64,000 nt of DNA from DATKSS01 sp035468355 (GCA_035468355.1 DATITA010000182.1:1-64000), one strand, 5' to 3'; shown: positions 39,587-47,844, counted from the first letter of the stretch. Numbers and translations: made by a program. Notes: a model not told the origin generated them from the letters alone.

Positions 39587-41116
39587 GTGAAAGCCACCAC
39601 GATCCTTGCCCGCGGGGTGATCCGCACCCTGGGGCGCGCCGGGCTCAAACCCCACACGCACCTGGCGGTGGCTTGCGGGCGTGTCATGGCGTGCGGCGGC
39701 GCGGAGCTGATGGGCCTGCGGGGACCGCGGACACGGGTCGTCGACCTCGGCGGCGCGGCCGTCCTGCCCGGCTTCAACGACGCCCACGCGCATGTCGTCT
39801 ATTACGGGTTGACCCGGTTTGCGGCCGACCTGGGCGGCTCGGCCGGGATCGACGACATCCTCGAGCGCCTAAAACAGCACGCCCGCGGGCTCAAGCCGGG
39901 CGAGTGGCAGCAAGGCATGGGCTACCGGACCGACGAGCTCACCGAGCGGCGCCAGCCGCATCGAAGCGAGCTGGACCGCGCCACCGGAGACCGGCCGTGC
40001 TTCATCGACGAGCGTGGCGGCCATGCTCGCGTGGCGAACTCGGCGGCCCTCGCGGCCGCGAGCATCACCAACGAGACCCGCAACCCGCCCGGCGGCCGCA
40101 TCGGACGCGACCTCGACGGAAGGCCCAACGGGCTCCTGCTGGAGACCGCGATGCGACTGGTGGCCGACGTGCAGCCGCCCGCGAGCCGCCGGCGCCGCGT
40201 GGAAGGCGTGTTGAAGGCTCAGGAGCTGCTGGTGTCGCGCGGCATCACCTCGGTCGGCGCCGCGGTCAACCGCGGGTTCGCCGACGACCTGCGCGCGTAT
40301 GAGCAGCTCTGTGACGACGGCCGGCTGAAGATGCGAGTCAACGAATTCCTTTCCTGGGAGCTCCTGGACGCCGCGTCGGGTCTTGGCATGCGAGCCGGTT
40401 TCGGCGGGGCGATGCTCAGAGCGGGCCCGGTCAAGGTGTTCATCGACGGCGGGGCTGAGCGCGCCGCAACCCGCTCGGGCGGTGGCGTATGGCGGACGAC
40501 TCGGGAGGAGCTGAAAGAGCTTGTCGCGAGAGCCGGGCTGGCGGGATTGCAGGTCGCCGCGCACGCCATCGGCGACGCGGCGGTCGAGGCCATGTGCGAC
40601 GCGGTCGAATCGGCTGGGACCCCGCACCTGAGGCACCGCGTCGAGCACTGCACGATCTGCCCACCCGACCTGAGGGCGCGCGTCGGCAGGCTGGGCATGG
40701 TGGCGGTCATGCAGCCGTCGGCCGCTCGTTTCAGCCGCGTGGCGTCATCGCTCTTCTTTCCGGTCCGCGACCGGGGAGACCTCGCCGCCCACGGCCCGCT
40801 CCTCAAGGCCGGCGTGCCGCTCGCCTTCAGCTCCGACCTGCCGGTCTCGCCCGATCCCAACCCCTGGCCGGGCATTCGGGTCGCGGTCGACGATCAGGTC
40901 AATGGCATAAGCCTGCTCGCTGCGCTTCGCGCGTACACGGCTGGCGGCGCCTACGCTAGCTTCGAGGAAAAAGAGAAGGGGACGCTGGAGCCGGGCATGC
41001 TCGCCGATCTCCAGGTTTACGGCGACGACCCGCTTGCCGGCGGTGAAATCGCGTGGGAAAAGCTCCGCCCAAGAGCAGTGCTCCTGGGCGGAGTTCGAGT
41101 CTTCGGAAAGCTGTAG
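39587..41116 (+). CDS. Amidohydrolase family protein (YtcJ-like, amidohydrolase 3)
   Basis: 509-residue metal-dependent hydrolase. The first metal motif is P-G-F-N-D-A-H-A-H (HxH near residues 66-68). The central strand GPVKVFIDGGAERAA and the later QVAAHAIGDAAV and HRVEHCT segments supply further His ligands, and the final Asp is in FSSDLPV. The split beta-sandwich (start and end) is present. YtcJ-type enzymes hydrolyse exocyclic or cyclic amide bonds of mostly unknown substrates. Divergent from ltaE across 20 bp and convergent with the H1-like gene after 4 bp. Confidence 0.9.
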   Translation: MKATTILARGVIRTLGRAGLKPHTHLAVACGRVMACGGAELMGLRGPRTRVVDLGGAAVLPGFNDAHAHVVYYGLTRFAADLGGSAGIDDILERLKQHARGLKPGEWQQGMGYRTDELTERRQPHRSELDRATGDRPCFIDERGGHARVANSAALAAASITNETRNPPGGRIGRDLDGRPNGLLLETAMRLVADVQPPASRRRRVEGVLKAQELLVSRGITSVGAAVNRGFADDLRAYEQLCDDGRLKMRVNEFLSWELLDAASGLGMRAGFGGAMLRAGPVKVFIDGGAERAATRSGGGVWRTTREELKELVARAGLAGLQVAAHAIGDAAVEAMCDAVESAGTPHLRHRVEHCTICPPDLRARVGRLGMVAVMQPSAARFSRVASSLFFPVRDRGDLAAHGPLLKAGVPLAFSSDLPVSPDPNPWPGIRVAVDDQVNGISLLAALRAYTAGGAYASFEEKEKGTLEPGMLADLQVYGDDPLAGGEIAWEKLRPRAVLLGGVRVFGKL

Positions 41117-41120
41117 CGCC

Positions 41121-41852
41121 CTAGGAGCCGGATCCCTCCGTCTCGACGGAGATGGGCAGCGGACCGGGTTCGGGGGCCGTCGGGACCGGCCTGACCTCGT
41201 GAGTCGAGGCGGCGGCTCGGCGCCGAGCGGGCGAGCGTCTGGTGGCCGTCTTGCGCGGCGCGCTTACCGTGGCGGTTGAGCTCGGAGCGGCGGCGGTTCC
41301 GGCCGAACGGGTCGAGGTCGTTCTCGCCGGGGCGCGCCGCGTGGGCGCCTTGCGGGTGACCGCCTTGCGCGTGGCAGTCGCCTTGCGGGTGGCCGCCGTA
41401 CGCGTGGCAGTCGCCTTGCGGGTGGCCGTGGCCTTGCGGGTGGCGGCTTTGCGCGTGGCCGTCTTGCGCGTGGCCGTCGCCTTTCGTCGCGCAGTGCCGG
41501 CCGCCTTCTTGGCGCCGGTGGCGGCCCGCCTGGTCTTCCTCGTCGCTCGCCCGGTGGTCGTGGCGCCGCGCGTCGACGCGTTACGCGCCAGCTGCTGCAC
41601 CTGCTTGCTGAGGGCGTCGAGGCGCTTCAATGCCGTGTCGACGTCCGCCTGCCTGGCGGCCTGCTTCGCCTGCACCCGCACCTGCTTGATCGCCGCATGG
41701 ATGGTCTTCTCGCCTTCCTTGATCCGCCGCTCCAGCTGCCTTCGAAGGTCGCCCGGCACCCGGCTCTCGGCCTCGTGCAGCGCCTTGCGGCCCGCGCTCA
41801 CCGCGCGACCCACGAGTCCAGAACGTTTCGATGTCCGCTTTCTCGCCGCCAT
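41121..41852 (-). CDS. Phasin-like protein with histone H1-like tail (PhaF-type architecture)
   Basis: 243 residues. Residues 10-95 form an amphipathic helical domain (SAGRKALHEAESRVPGDLRR, then IHAAIKQVRVQAKQAARQA and ALKRLDALSKQVQQL) similar in style to phasins. Residues 100-215 are a histone H1-like tail of repeated A-T-R-K-A-T units, very rich in Lys/Arg/Ala/Thr. PhaF of pseudomonads has the same layout: a polyhydroxyalkanoate granule-binding domain plus a DNA-binding tail. The divergent neighbour carries the PhaR DNA-binding domain, supporting this reading, though a plain nucleoid protein remains possible. ATG 41852 has GGAGG 7 bp upstream. Confidence 0.72.
   Translation of the reverse strand: MAARKRTSKRSGLVGRAVSAGRKALHEAESRVPGDLRRQLERRIKEGEKTIHAAIKQVRVQAKQAARQADVDTALKRLDALSKQVQQLARNASTRGATTTGRATRKTRRAATGAKKAAGTARRKATATRKTATRKAATRKATATRKATATRTAATRKATATRKAVTRKAPTRRAPARTTSTRSAGTAAAPSSTATVSAPRKTATRRSPARRRAAASTHEVRPVPTAPEPGPLPISVETEGSGS
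41341..41490. repeat. In-frame tandem repeat encoding the A-T-R-K tail
   Basis: Imperfect 15-18 bp units of the form GCCTTGCGGGTGGC / GTCTTGCGCGTGGC repeat about nine times and encode the H1-like tail on the minus strand. Confidence 0.8.
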
Positions 41853-41934
41853 GATCCACCTCCGTGAAAGCGGTAAGCAAACGGCCTACCGCGCTGTCGA
41901 AGAACAGGTTGATGGGGCCCCTAACGCACCGCAT

Positions 41935-41940
41935 TAGAAT
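41935..41940 (+). promoter_or_regulatory. Putative -10 hexamer TAGAAT for the PhaR-like gene
   Basis: TAGAAT begins 16 bp before GTG 41951, in a locally AT-rich spot. A TTGATG at 41909-41914 is 20 bp upstream, longer than the usual spacer. No Shine-Dalgarno precedes the GTG. Confidence 0.4.
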
Positions 41941-41950
41941 TGGCCCGCTT

Positions 41951-42493
41951 GTGACTGGCCCTGACCGACACCTTATCAAGAAGTACGCAAACCGCAAGCT
42001 CTACGACACGCGCACGAGCAGGTACATCACCCTCGACGGAATCGCCGGATTGGTGCGCGAGGGCCACGAGATCAAGGTGGTTGACCGGGACAGCGGTCAT
42101 GACCTGACGCAGTTGACCCTGTCGCAGATCGTCTTGACCGAGGAGAAGCGAGGCCCGTCGAGGATCGTCGATGCCGGCGGCGAGGCGCTGCACGACCGCG
42201 GGCAGGCGCTTCTCGACTACGTGCGAAAGACCCTGAGCGTGCCGGTCGACCTTCGCAACCAGGTCGAGAAGCGGCGCGAAAACCTCGAGGGCCGCGCTGA
42301 CGAGGCCATCGAAACCGCGCTGCGAAGGCTCCGCATCCCGACCCACCGCGACATCGAGCGGATCAACCAGCGCCTCGACCGCATGCAAGAGCAGCTCAAG
42401 AAGCTGGGAGCCGCCCGCTCCGCGGCGCCCTCGCCGTCAGGTTCCGCCCCGGTCTCTACGACGCGATCGCGTAGACGAACGGCCTCGCGTTGA
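41951..42493 (+). CDS. PhaR-like polyhydroxyalkanoate accumulation regulator
   Basis: 180 residues. Residues 8-68 match the PHB/PHA accumulation regulator DNA-binding domain closely (IKKYANRKLYDTRTSRYITL, LVREGHEIKVVDRDSG, DLTQLTLSQIV). The C-terminal half is helical and ends in IPTHRDIERINQRLDRMQEQ, a phasin-like helix. In Proteobacteria PhaR represses phasin genes until it is titrated onto PHA granules. Here a PhaF-like gene is divergent 98 bp away, which fits that circuit. No PHA synthase gene is in the window. GTG 41951 gives the usual domain start; ATG 41912 is possible. Confidence 0.82.
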   Translation: MTGPDRHLIKKYANRKLYDTRTSRYITLDGIAGLVREGHEIKVVDRDSGHDLTQLTLSQIVLTEEKRGPSRIVDAGGEALHDRGQALLDYVRKTLSVPVDLRNQVEKRRENLEGRADEAIETALRRLRIPTHRDIERINQRLDRMQEQLKKLGAARSAAPSPSGSAPVSTTRSRRRTASR

Positions 42494-43151
42494 CGACCGA
42501 GCGGATGACGACCTCGGGATCGGCTCGATAGGTCGCCTGCCGCACGCGCCTGTCGGCGCGAAGCTGCTGCGTCATCAGGTCGCCGACATCCACCAGCCGG
42601 GTCGGATCGCCGATCACCGAAATGGTCCACGGCGGCGCGACCACCACGCCGTCGACCTCCACGCCACCTGCAGCCTGCTCGACAGGCACCCCGACCACGA
42701 TCCTGTGGCCGTTGACGTCGATCGCTTCGGCGCCGCCGGCGGCGAGGTTGTTGAGCGCATCCTGCAGGTCGAGCGCCTGCAGGCCATTGGCGTCGACCAC
42801 GATCACGATCCCGGGCCCTTGGACCGGGACGAGGCCTTCGAGGGCGCGGAGGCGGTCGGTCTCGTCGGTGAGCACCTGGTCGGCGGCCCCGCTGGTTCCG
42901 GACTGCAGCGTCGCCTTGCGCCCGGTGAGGTCGGTGGTTTCGGCGCTCAGCGAGTCGTTGGCCCGGTGAAGGTCGTCGATCAGGAAGGCGAGGGATGTGG
43001 GGTCCACGCCCACGAGCGTCCGCTCCACCTCGGCCTGGCTGCGAATCTGGATCGTTGCAACCAGGGCGACGAGCAGCGCGATGAGCCACACGCTGATGGC
43101 GCCGGCGCGCACCGGGGGCCGCCGTGCAGCGGGGCTAAGCCGGCTTGACAT
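42456..43151 (-). CDS. DUF881 family membrane-anchored protein
   Basis: 231 residues: one N-terminal transmembrane helix (about 17-36), a short coiled coil (60-105), then the DUF881 domain with QGPGIVIVVDANG, LQDALNNLAAGGAEAIDVNG and VIGDPTRLVDV. DUF881 (YlxW/UPF0749) proteins are common near division or envelope genes in Gram-positive-like bacteria; their function is unknown. The start lies 17 bp inside the end of a second DUF881 gene, so the two are coupled. The 3' end overlaps the PhaR-like gene by 38 bp. Confidence 0.87.
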   Translation of the reverse strand: MSSRLSPAARRPPVRAGAISVWLIALLVALVATIQIRSQAEVERTLVGVDPTSLAFLIDDLHRANDSLSAETTDLTGRKATLQSGTSGAADQVLTDETDRLRALEGLVPVQGPGIVIVVDANGLQALDLQDALNNLAAGGAEAIDVNGHRIVVGVPVEQAAGGVEVDGVVVAPPWTISVIGDPTRLVDVGDLMTQQLRADRRVRQATYRADPEVVIRSVVNARPFVYAIAS

Positions 43152-43857
43152 GGGAGATCAGCAGGCTGGAGTCATAGGCCGGCAACGGGAGGTCGGGCGC
43201 TCCGTCGAAGGTGAGATGGACCTGGAACTGGACCTGGCGTGCGCGAATGTCCGGCAGGGCGGACGGGCTGTCCAGGGCGGCCTGCATGCGGTTGCGGTCA
43301 CCCACCGCGACCACTTTGAGGGGTGAGGAAAGCGGTGGGCCCTGGTCGATGATCACCTGGCCCTCGGAGCCGGAGTAGGCGCTGAGCGGCGTGATGCGCC
43401 TGCCGTTCACGGCGATGCCTTCGGCGCCTTGCGCAAAAAGCAGGTTGACCACATCCTGGACGTCCTGGAAGTTGACCAGGTAGCCGGTCTGGCCCCCGGT
43501 GTCTGGACCTGGTATTCCGTTTGAGAGGTCCACCTCGACGCCGGGCCCGTGCATCGCGGTCAGGCCCGCCCGGGCGCGCAGGCCGTTGACCTGGTTCTGG
43601 AGGGCCTGGGTCGCCGACGACCGGCCCGCCGCATCGGATTCCAGGGCGTCGATCTGTGATCTGAGGGTGGCGATCTGCTGGCGTTCGGTGAGGTTGGTGG
43701 CCTCCAGATCCTGCACACTGCGCTGTAGCGCCTGGTAGCGCGCGAGCTGGTTGGAAGGGGTCAGCAGCTGGGCTTTGATCTGGCCGGTCAGGACGAATCC
43801 GGTGGCCAGGGCGACCACCGCGACGGTGGCAATGCTGGCGAGCTCGCGGCGGGACAC
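43135..43857 (-). CDS. DUF881 family membrane-anchored protein
   Basis: 240 residues with the same plan as its downstream paralogue: transmembrane helix (about 8-28), coiled coil (45-100), then a DUF881 domain with MHGPGVEVDLSNG, FQDVQDVVNLLFAQGAEGIAVNGRRI and VVAVGDRNRM. The two are clearly paralogous but only moderately similar, so the duplication is old. GTG 43857 is chosen as it directly precedes the membrane helix; GTG 43890 is an alternative with a weak GAGG upstream. Divergent from gdhA. Confidence 0.84.
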   Translation of the reverse strand: MSRRELASIATVAVVALATGFVLTGQIKAQLLTPSNQLARYQALQRSVQDLEATNLTERQQIATLRSQIDALESDAAGRSSATQALQNQVNGLRARAGLTAMHGPGVEVDLSNGIPGPDTGGQTGYLVNFQDVQDVVNLLFAQGAEGIAVNGRRITPLSAYSGSEGQVIIDQGPPLSSPLKVVAVGDRNRMQAALDSPSALPDIRARQVQFQVHLTFDGAPDLPLPAYDSSLLISHVKPA

Positions 43858-43905
43858 GAGGCCAATTGTGCGTGAACCGCATCTGCGCACGGGGGCCTCG
43901 GGAGT

Positions 43906-43911
43906 TACTAT
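43906..43911 (+). promoter_or_regulatory. Putative -10 hexamer TACTAT for gdhA
   Basis: TACTAT begins 18 bp before ATG 43924 and would give a leader of about 6 nt. No Shine-Dalgarno sequence is seen. Confidence 0.4.
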
Positions 43912-43923
43912 CGGAGTCCCCAA

Positions 43924-45180
43924 ATGGCGGTCGAAACCCGCGCTTCCGCCTTCCAGACCGCCCAGCGGCGTTTCGACGCCGCTGCCGACGTGATCGGCCT
44001 GTCCGACGACGCTCGCCGAAGCCTCCGCGAGGTCAAGCGCGAGCTCACCGTCCACTTCCCCGTCCGCATGGATGACGGCTCGGTCCGCGTCTTCACCGGC
44101 TGGCGTGTGCAGCACAACATCAGCCGCGGACCGGCCAAGGGCGGCATCCGCTACCACCCCGACATCACGATCGACCTGGTCAAGGCCCTGGCGATGCTCA
44201 TGACGTGGAAGTGCGCTGCGGTCGGCCTTCCATACGGAGGTTCGAAGGGCGCGGTCGCCTGCAATCCGACCAAGCTTTCGCTTTTCGAGCTCGAGCACCT
44301 TACGCGTCGCTACGCCACCGAGATCGGGATCCTGATCGGTCCCGAGAAGGACATCCCGGCGCCCGACATGGGCACCTCGCCCCAGATCATGGCCTGGATC
44401 ATGGACACGGTCTCCATGCATTCCGGTCACTCCGTGACTGCGTCTGTCACCGGCAAGCCGGTCGACGTCGGCGGCTCAGAAGGCCGCGTCGACGCGCCGG
44501 GCCGAGGGGCCACCTACCTGACTCTCGAGGCCTTGAAGTACCTCCACGCAGACGAGGAGACGCCGACCGTGGCGGTCCAGGGTTACGGCCAGGTCGGCCG
44601 CTCCGCGGCGCGCCTGCTGGCGGAGGCGGGATTGAACGTCGTCGCGGTCAGCGACTCCCGGGGAGGCGTGTACAACCCGAAAGGGCTCGATCTCGTCGCG
44701 CTGGAGGAGCACCGGCAGGTCAGGGGCGGGGTGAGCGGGTTCAAGAAGGCTGATTCGGTCACGAATGACGAGATCATCGAGCTCCCGGTCACGGTCCTCG
44801 TCCCGGCGGCCGTCCAGGACCAGATCACCGGCGCCAACGCCCCCCGCATCCGGGCACGGCTGATCACCGAAGGCGCCAACGCCGCCGTATCTCCCGAGGC
44901 CGACCCGATCCTGCACGACCGAGGGATCTTCGTGGTGCCTGACATCATCGCCAACGCCGGCGGGGTGATCGTTTCCTATTTCGAATGGGTGCAGGACCTC
45001 CAGGCCTTCTTCTGGGAGGAGGAGGAGATCAATACCAAGCTGCACCACGTGATCACTCGCGCGTTCTACGAGATCCTCCACACGTCGGTGAACAAGCGCA
45101 TCGACATGAGGTTGGCCGCGTACGCGCTGGCGGTGCAGCGCGTGGCCAACGCGACGACGGTGCGAGGCATATACCCGTAG
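43924..45180 (+). CDS. gdhA: Glutamate dehydrogenase
   Basis: 418-residue Glu/Leu/Phe/Val dehydrogenase family enzyme interconverting glutamate and 2-oxoglutarate plus ammonia. Substrate region ISRGPAKGGIRYHP near 66-79, catalytic lysine in GLPYGGSKGAV near 108, dinucleotide fold motif VQGYGQVG near 219, and the C-terminal NAGGVIVSYFEW motif. Length and motifs fit the hexameric GDH of archaea and Gram-positive bacteria; coenzyme preference is not evident. With pruA it links proline and glutamate to 2-oxoglutarate. It probably has its own near-leaderless transcript. Confidence 0.95.
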   Translation: MAVETRASAFQTAQRRFDAAADVIGLSDDARRSLREVKRELTVHFPVRMDDGSVRVFTGWRVQHNISRGPAKGGIRYHPDITIDLVKALAMLMTWKCAAVGLPYGGSKGAVACNPTKLSLFELEHLTRRYATEIGILIGPEKDIPAPDMGTSPQIMAWIMDTVSMHSGHSVTASVTGKPVDVGGSEGRVDAPGRGATYLTLEALKYLHADEETPTVAVQGYGQVGRSAARLLAEAGLNVVAVSDSRGGVYNPKGLDLVALEEHRQVRGGVSGFKKADSVTNDEIIELPVTVLVPAAVQDQITGANAPRIRARLITEGANAAVSPEADPILHDRGIFVVPDIIANAGGVIVSYFEWVQDLQAFFWEEEEINTKLHHVITRAFYEILHTSVNKRIDMRLAAYALAVQRVANATTVRGIYP

Positions 45181-45238
45181 GCGCGCGGAACCCGCGTTGG
45201 CATCGACGTTGTCGGATGGGCGTCGGCCCCCACTGGAC

Positions 45239-45244
45239 TAGGCT
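45239..45244 (+). promoter_or_regulatory. Putative -10 hexamer TAGGCT for the epimerase-acyltransferase operon
   Basis: TAGGCT begins 12 bp before GTG 45251. GGAGAGG also directly precedes the GTG but is too close to act as a normal Shine-Dalgarno. Confidence 0.35.
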
Positions 45245-45250
45245 GGAGAG

Positions 45251-46312
45251 GTGACCCTCGCGCACCGGCCCAACCGCGTCCTCATCACCGGCGTGTCCAA
45301 CCCCCTCGGCGCCGAGGTCGCGCGCCGGCTGGCGCCCGAGGTGCCCGTTCTGTACGGCTGCGACATCGCCGACCCTGTCAGCGCGCTCGAAGAGATGGAC
45401 TTCGTCCACGCCGACACCCGCCATGCGGCCATCGGCAAGCTGATCAGGCGGCTGAAGATCGACACCGTGGTCCACCTCGCGGTGATGGTCGACTCGCCTC
45501 ACGACTCGCGCGCGATCCACGAGACGGACGTCATCGGGACCATGAACGTGCTCGTCGGATGCGCGGGGCCGACGAGCCCCGTGCGCAGGCTCGTCGTCAA
45601 GTCGAGCCAGGCGCTGTATGGCGCGAGCCCCACCGACCCTTCCTTCTTCTCGGAGGACATGGCGTTCGCCGACAGGCCGGGGTCGTCGATCACCGCGGAC
45701 CTCATCGAGTTGGAGCAGCTGGTGGGGGAGTTTGCGCTCCGCAACGAGTCATGCGGCGTCACCGTGCTGCGCCTCGGATTTCGCCTCAGCGAGGACACGA
45801 CTCTCGCCAAGTACCTGTCACTGCCGATTGTTCCGACGTTTGCCGGGTTCGACCCACGCCTCCAGTTCTTGCACGAGGAGGACGCCGCCGAGGCGATCGT
45901 CCGCGCGACTCTTGGCCAGCACCCCGGAGTCTTCAACGTCGGCGGAGCGGGCATCGTGCTGCTGAGCCAGGCGATCGGCGTGATGGGAGGCCGGGCAGCT
46001 CCCGTGCTTGTCCCGTACGGGCGATGGCTGGCCCAGCTCGAGCTGCGCGCTTTCGCCCGGGTGGACGTGCCTGGGCACGTGGCCGACGTCGTGGCGTTTG
46101 GGTCGGTGATGGATGGCTCGAAGCTGGAGGCGGAGTTCGGGTGGAAGCCGGTTCACAGCTCCCGAGAGGTGATGGAAGGCCTCGCTCGCGGCAAGGAGAT
46201 CGAGGTCATCGAGGCGCCCTCGCCGCCGCAGGAGTTCGAGCTGCAGGTCTACCTGCAGCGCCGCAGGCGCGGCGAGCGCAACGGTGTTCGCTCGCTGGCG
46301 GCCCACAGGTGA
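45251..46312 (+). CDS. NAD-dependent epimerase/dehydratase (extended SDR)
   Basis: 353-residue Rossmann protein. The nucleotide loop is LITGVSNPLGAEVARRL near residues 11-27. The catalytic tyrosine is probably in VKSSQALYGASP, but the usual YxxxK spacing is not obvious, because the segment after it reads I-T-A-D-L-I-E-L-E. It may therefore be a divergent or non-catalytic SDR. Its stop overlaps the GTG of the acyltransferase gene (GTGA), so the two proteins are made together. As I recall, actinobacteria keep a similar galE2-like/acyltransferase pair, so a role in glycolipid or envelope synthesis is plausible. Confidence 0.85.
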   Translation: MTLAHRPNRVLITGVSNPLGAEVARRLAPEVPVLYGCDIADPVSALEEMDFVHADTRHAAIGKLIRRLKIDTVVHLAVMVDSPHDSRAIHETDVIGTMNVLVGCAGPTSPVRRLVVKSSQALYGASPTDPSFFSEDMAFADRPGSSITADLIELEQLVGEFALRNESCGVTVLRLGFRLSEDTTLAKYLSLPIVPTFAGFDPRLQFLHEEDAAEAIVRATLGQHPGVFNVGGAGIVLLSQAIGVMGGRAAPVLVPYGRWLAQLELRAFARVDVPGHVADVVAFGSVMDGSKLEAEFGWKPVHSSREVMEGLARGKEIEVIEAPSPPQEFELQVYLQRRRRGERNGVRSLAAHR

Positions 46313-47343
46313 TCGGCCAGACCACGGCCCGCGAGCGCAAGCGCCGGAGCAAGAAAGCCGAGATCGTTCAAGCAGGGCCGGGCTTGCGTCTGCCCAGGCA
46401 GGTCAGCCGGCTTCGGCGCAGGGCCCCGATGTACGCGCTGCAGGGCATCAACGAGCTTTCGGTGCGTTTGAAGCAGATCACCGGCCGCGACATCATCGAC
46501 CTGAACCGGGTGATGGGTTTCGTCCAGTTCCTGTACAAGCAGCAGGAGCTCGCTCAGCGCGGGGCCGACTATGAGGTCGACGATTTCGGCTTCGACGCCC
46601 AATGGACAGAGTCCTTCCTTTCGGCTTTCATGGTCCTGTACCGGGACTACTGGCGGGTCGAGGCGACCGGCGTCGAGAACGTGCCGGCGCATGGTCGCGC
46701 TCTTCTGGTCGCCAACCACGCCGGCGTGCTGCCCTGGGACGGCACGATGATCAAGACCGCGGTCTTCGCCGAACACTCGCACCCGCGCCACGTGCGGGCG
46801 CTCGTGGCGAGCATGTTCCTGGGCATGCCGGTCCTCAGCTGGTTCTTGCGCAGGACGGGCCAGACCGTGGGGCACCCTGACGACACGCGCCGCCTGCTCG
46901 AGCGCGACGAACTGGTGCTGGTGTTTCCGGAAGGGGTGCGCGGCACGGGCAAGAACTTCAAGGACCGCTACCGCCTGCGCCGTTTCGGCCGCGGGGGGTT
47001 CGTCTCGACGGCGATCCGGTCGCGGGCGCCGATCATTCCCGTCTCGGTAGTGGGTTCGGAGGAGATCTATCCGATGCTGGCCGACCTGGCGCCCATCGCT
47101 AAGTTCTTCGGCCTGCCTTACGTCCCGGTCACCCCATTCTGGCCGTGGCTGGGACCGCTCGGCCTCATCCCGCTGCCCAGCAAGTGGCGCATCCAGTTCC
47201 ACCCGGCTGTCCACGTCGAGGACCATCCGCCTGAAGCGGCCGACGACCAGAACCTGGTCATGGCGCTGGCCGACGAGATCAGGGACACGATTCAAGAGGG
47301 GGTCTACGACAACCTGAGATTGCGCCGAGGTGTCTTCCTCTAA
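46309..47343 (+). CDS. Lysophospholipid acyltransferase family protein (PlsC-like)
   Basis: 344 residues. An N-terminal basic region (1-40) and a helical segment precede the acyltransferase domain, with NHAGVLPWDG near residues 138-147 (the NHxG...PWD form of the HxxxxD site used by the MGAT/DGAT-like branch), FPEGVRGTGK near 206-215, and IIPVSVVGSEE. It esterifies a lysophospholipid or related hydroxyl acceptor with an acyl chain at the membrane. GTG 46309 overlaps the upstream epimerase stop; the much longer in-frame extension runs through that gene and is not used. Confidence 0.88.
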   Translation: MIGQTTARERKRRSKKAEIVQAGPGLRLPRQVSRLRRRAPMYALQGINELSVRLKQITGRDIIDLNRVMGFVQFLYKQQELAQRGADYEVDDFGFDAQWTESFLSAFMVLYRDYWRVEATGVENVPAHGRALLVANHAGVLPWDGTMIKTAVFAEHSHPRHVRALVASMFLGMPVLSWFLRRTGQTVGHPDDTRRLLERDELVLVFPEGVRGTGKNFKDRYRLRRFGRGGFVSTAIRSRAPIIPVSVVGSEEIYPMLADLAPIAKFFGLPYVPVTPFWPWLGPLGLIPLPSKWRIQFHPAVHVEDHPPEAADDQNLVMALADEIRDTIQEGVYDNLRLRRGVFL

Positions 47344-47384
47344 TCACCGGCAAGTAAACGCCGCCGCGTCTCGGCTGGTGGCTG

Positions 47385-47807
47385 TTAGTCGACGACGGCG
47401 AGGGGAGGCGCTTTCTCGGGCTCTTCGATGATGTCCAGAGCGGTGGCCTGGCTGATCCAGTACTGGACGTCGCTCAACCCGGGCGCGCCGGCCAGTCCGA
47501 TCGCCTCGACGAGCTTGGCGTGGAGCGCGGGAGCGTCCTGCGCGCGCATGTCCTTCATCGAGTTGATGCCCAGGCGGCGCACCAGGGGCAGCCATCGGTC
47601 CATCCCGGAGACCTCGAGCAGCGTGCACTGGTGGCAGAGCTCGAGCAGGCGGTCGGCGCTGATGCCCGTCTTCTTGGAGAGACGGTCGCGGTCGATGCCC
47701 AGAGACGTCCTGTGCAAGAGCTGGTTGGTGTGCCGGATGCCGCGCGACCTCAGCCTCTCGACGTCGCCGTCGGTCATTCCGGGCAGGTACTCGAGCGTCC
47801 TGTACAT
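47385..47807 (-). CDS. DUF4332 (helix-hairpin-helix) protein
   Basis: 140 residues made of short helices. The pattern YLPGMTDGDVERLRSRGIRHTNQLL near residues 7-31, followed by SKKTGISADRLLELCHQC, VRRLGINSMKDMR and GAPGLSDVQYWISQA, is typical of DUF4332, which contains two helix-hairpin-helix-like units. Such folds usually bind DNA non-specifically or mediate protein contacts. It stands alone, divergent from guaB3 and convergent with the acyltransferase gene after 41 bp. Confidence 0.85.
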   Translation of the reverse strand: MYRTLEYLPGMTDGDVERLRSRGIRHTNQLLHRTSLGIDRDRLSKKTGISADRLLELCHQCTLLEVSGMDRWLPLVRRLGINSMKDMRAQDAPALHAKLVEAIGLAGAPGLSDVQYWISQATALDIIEEPEKAPPLAVVD

Positions 47808-47838
47808 CGCTTAAAGAATATGCGCACCGGGTGTCGGG

Positions 47839-47844
47839 TATACT
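47839..47844 (+). promoter_or_regulatory. -10 element TATACT for the guaB3-guaA operon
   Basis: TATACT (preceded by GGG) is the best -10 in this gap and predicts a start near 47851, downstream of the in-frame GTG at 47831. A GGAG site at 47865-47868 follows. Confidence 0.5.
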
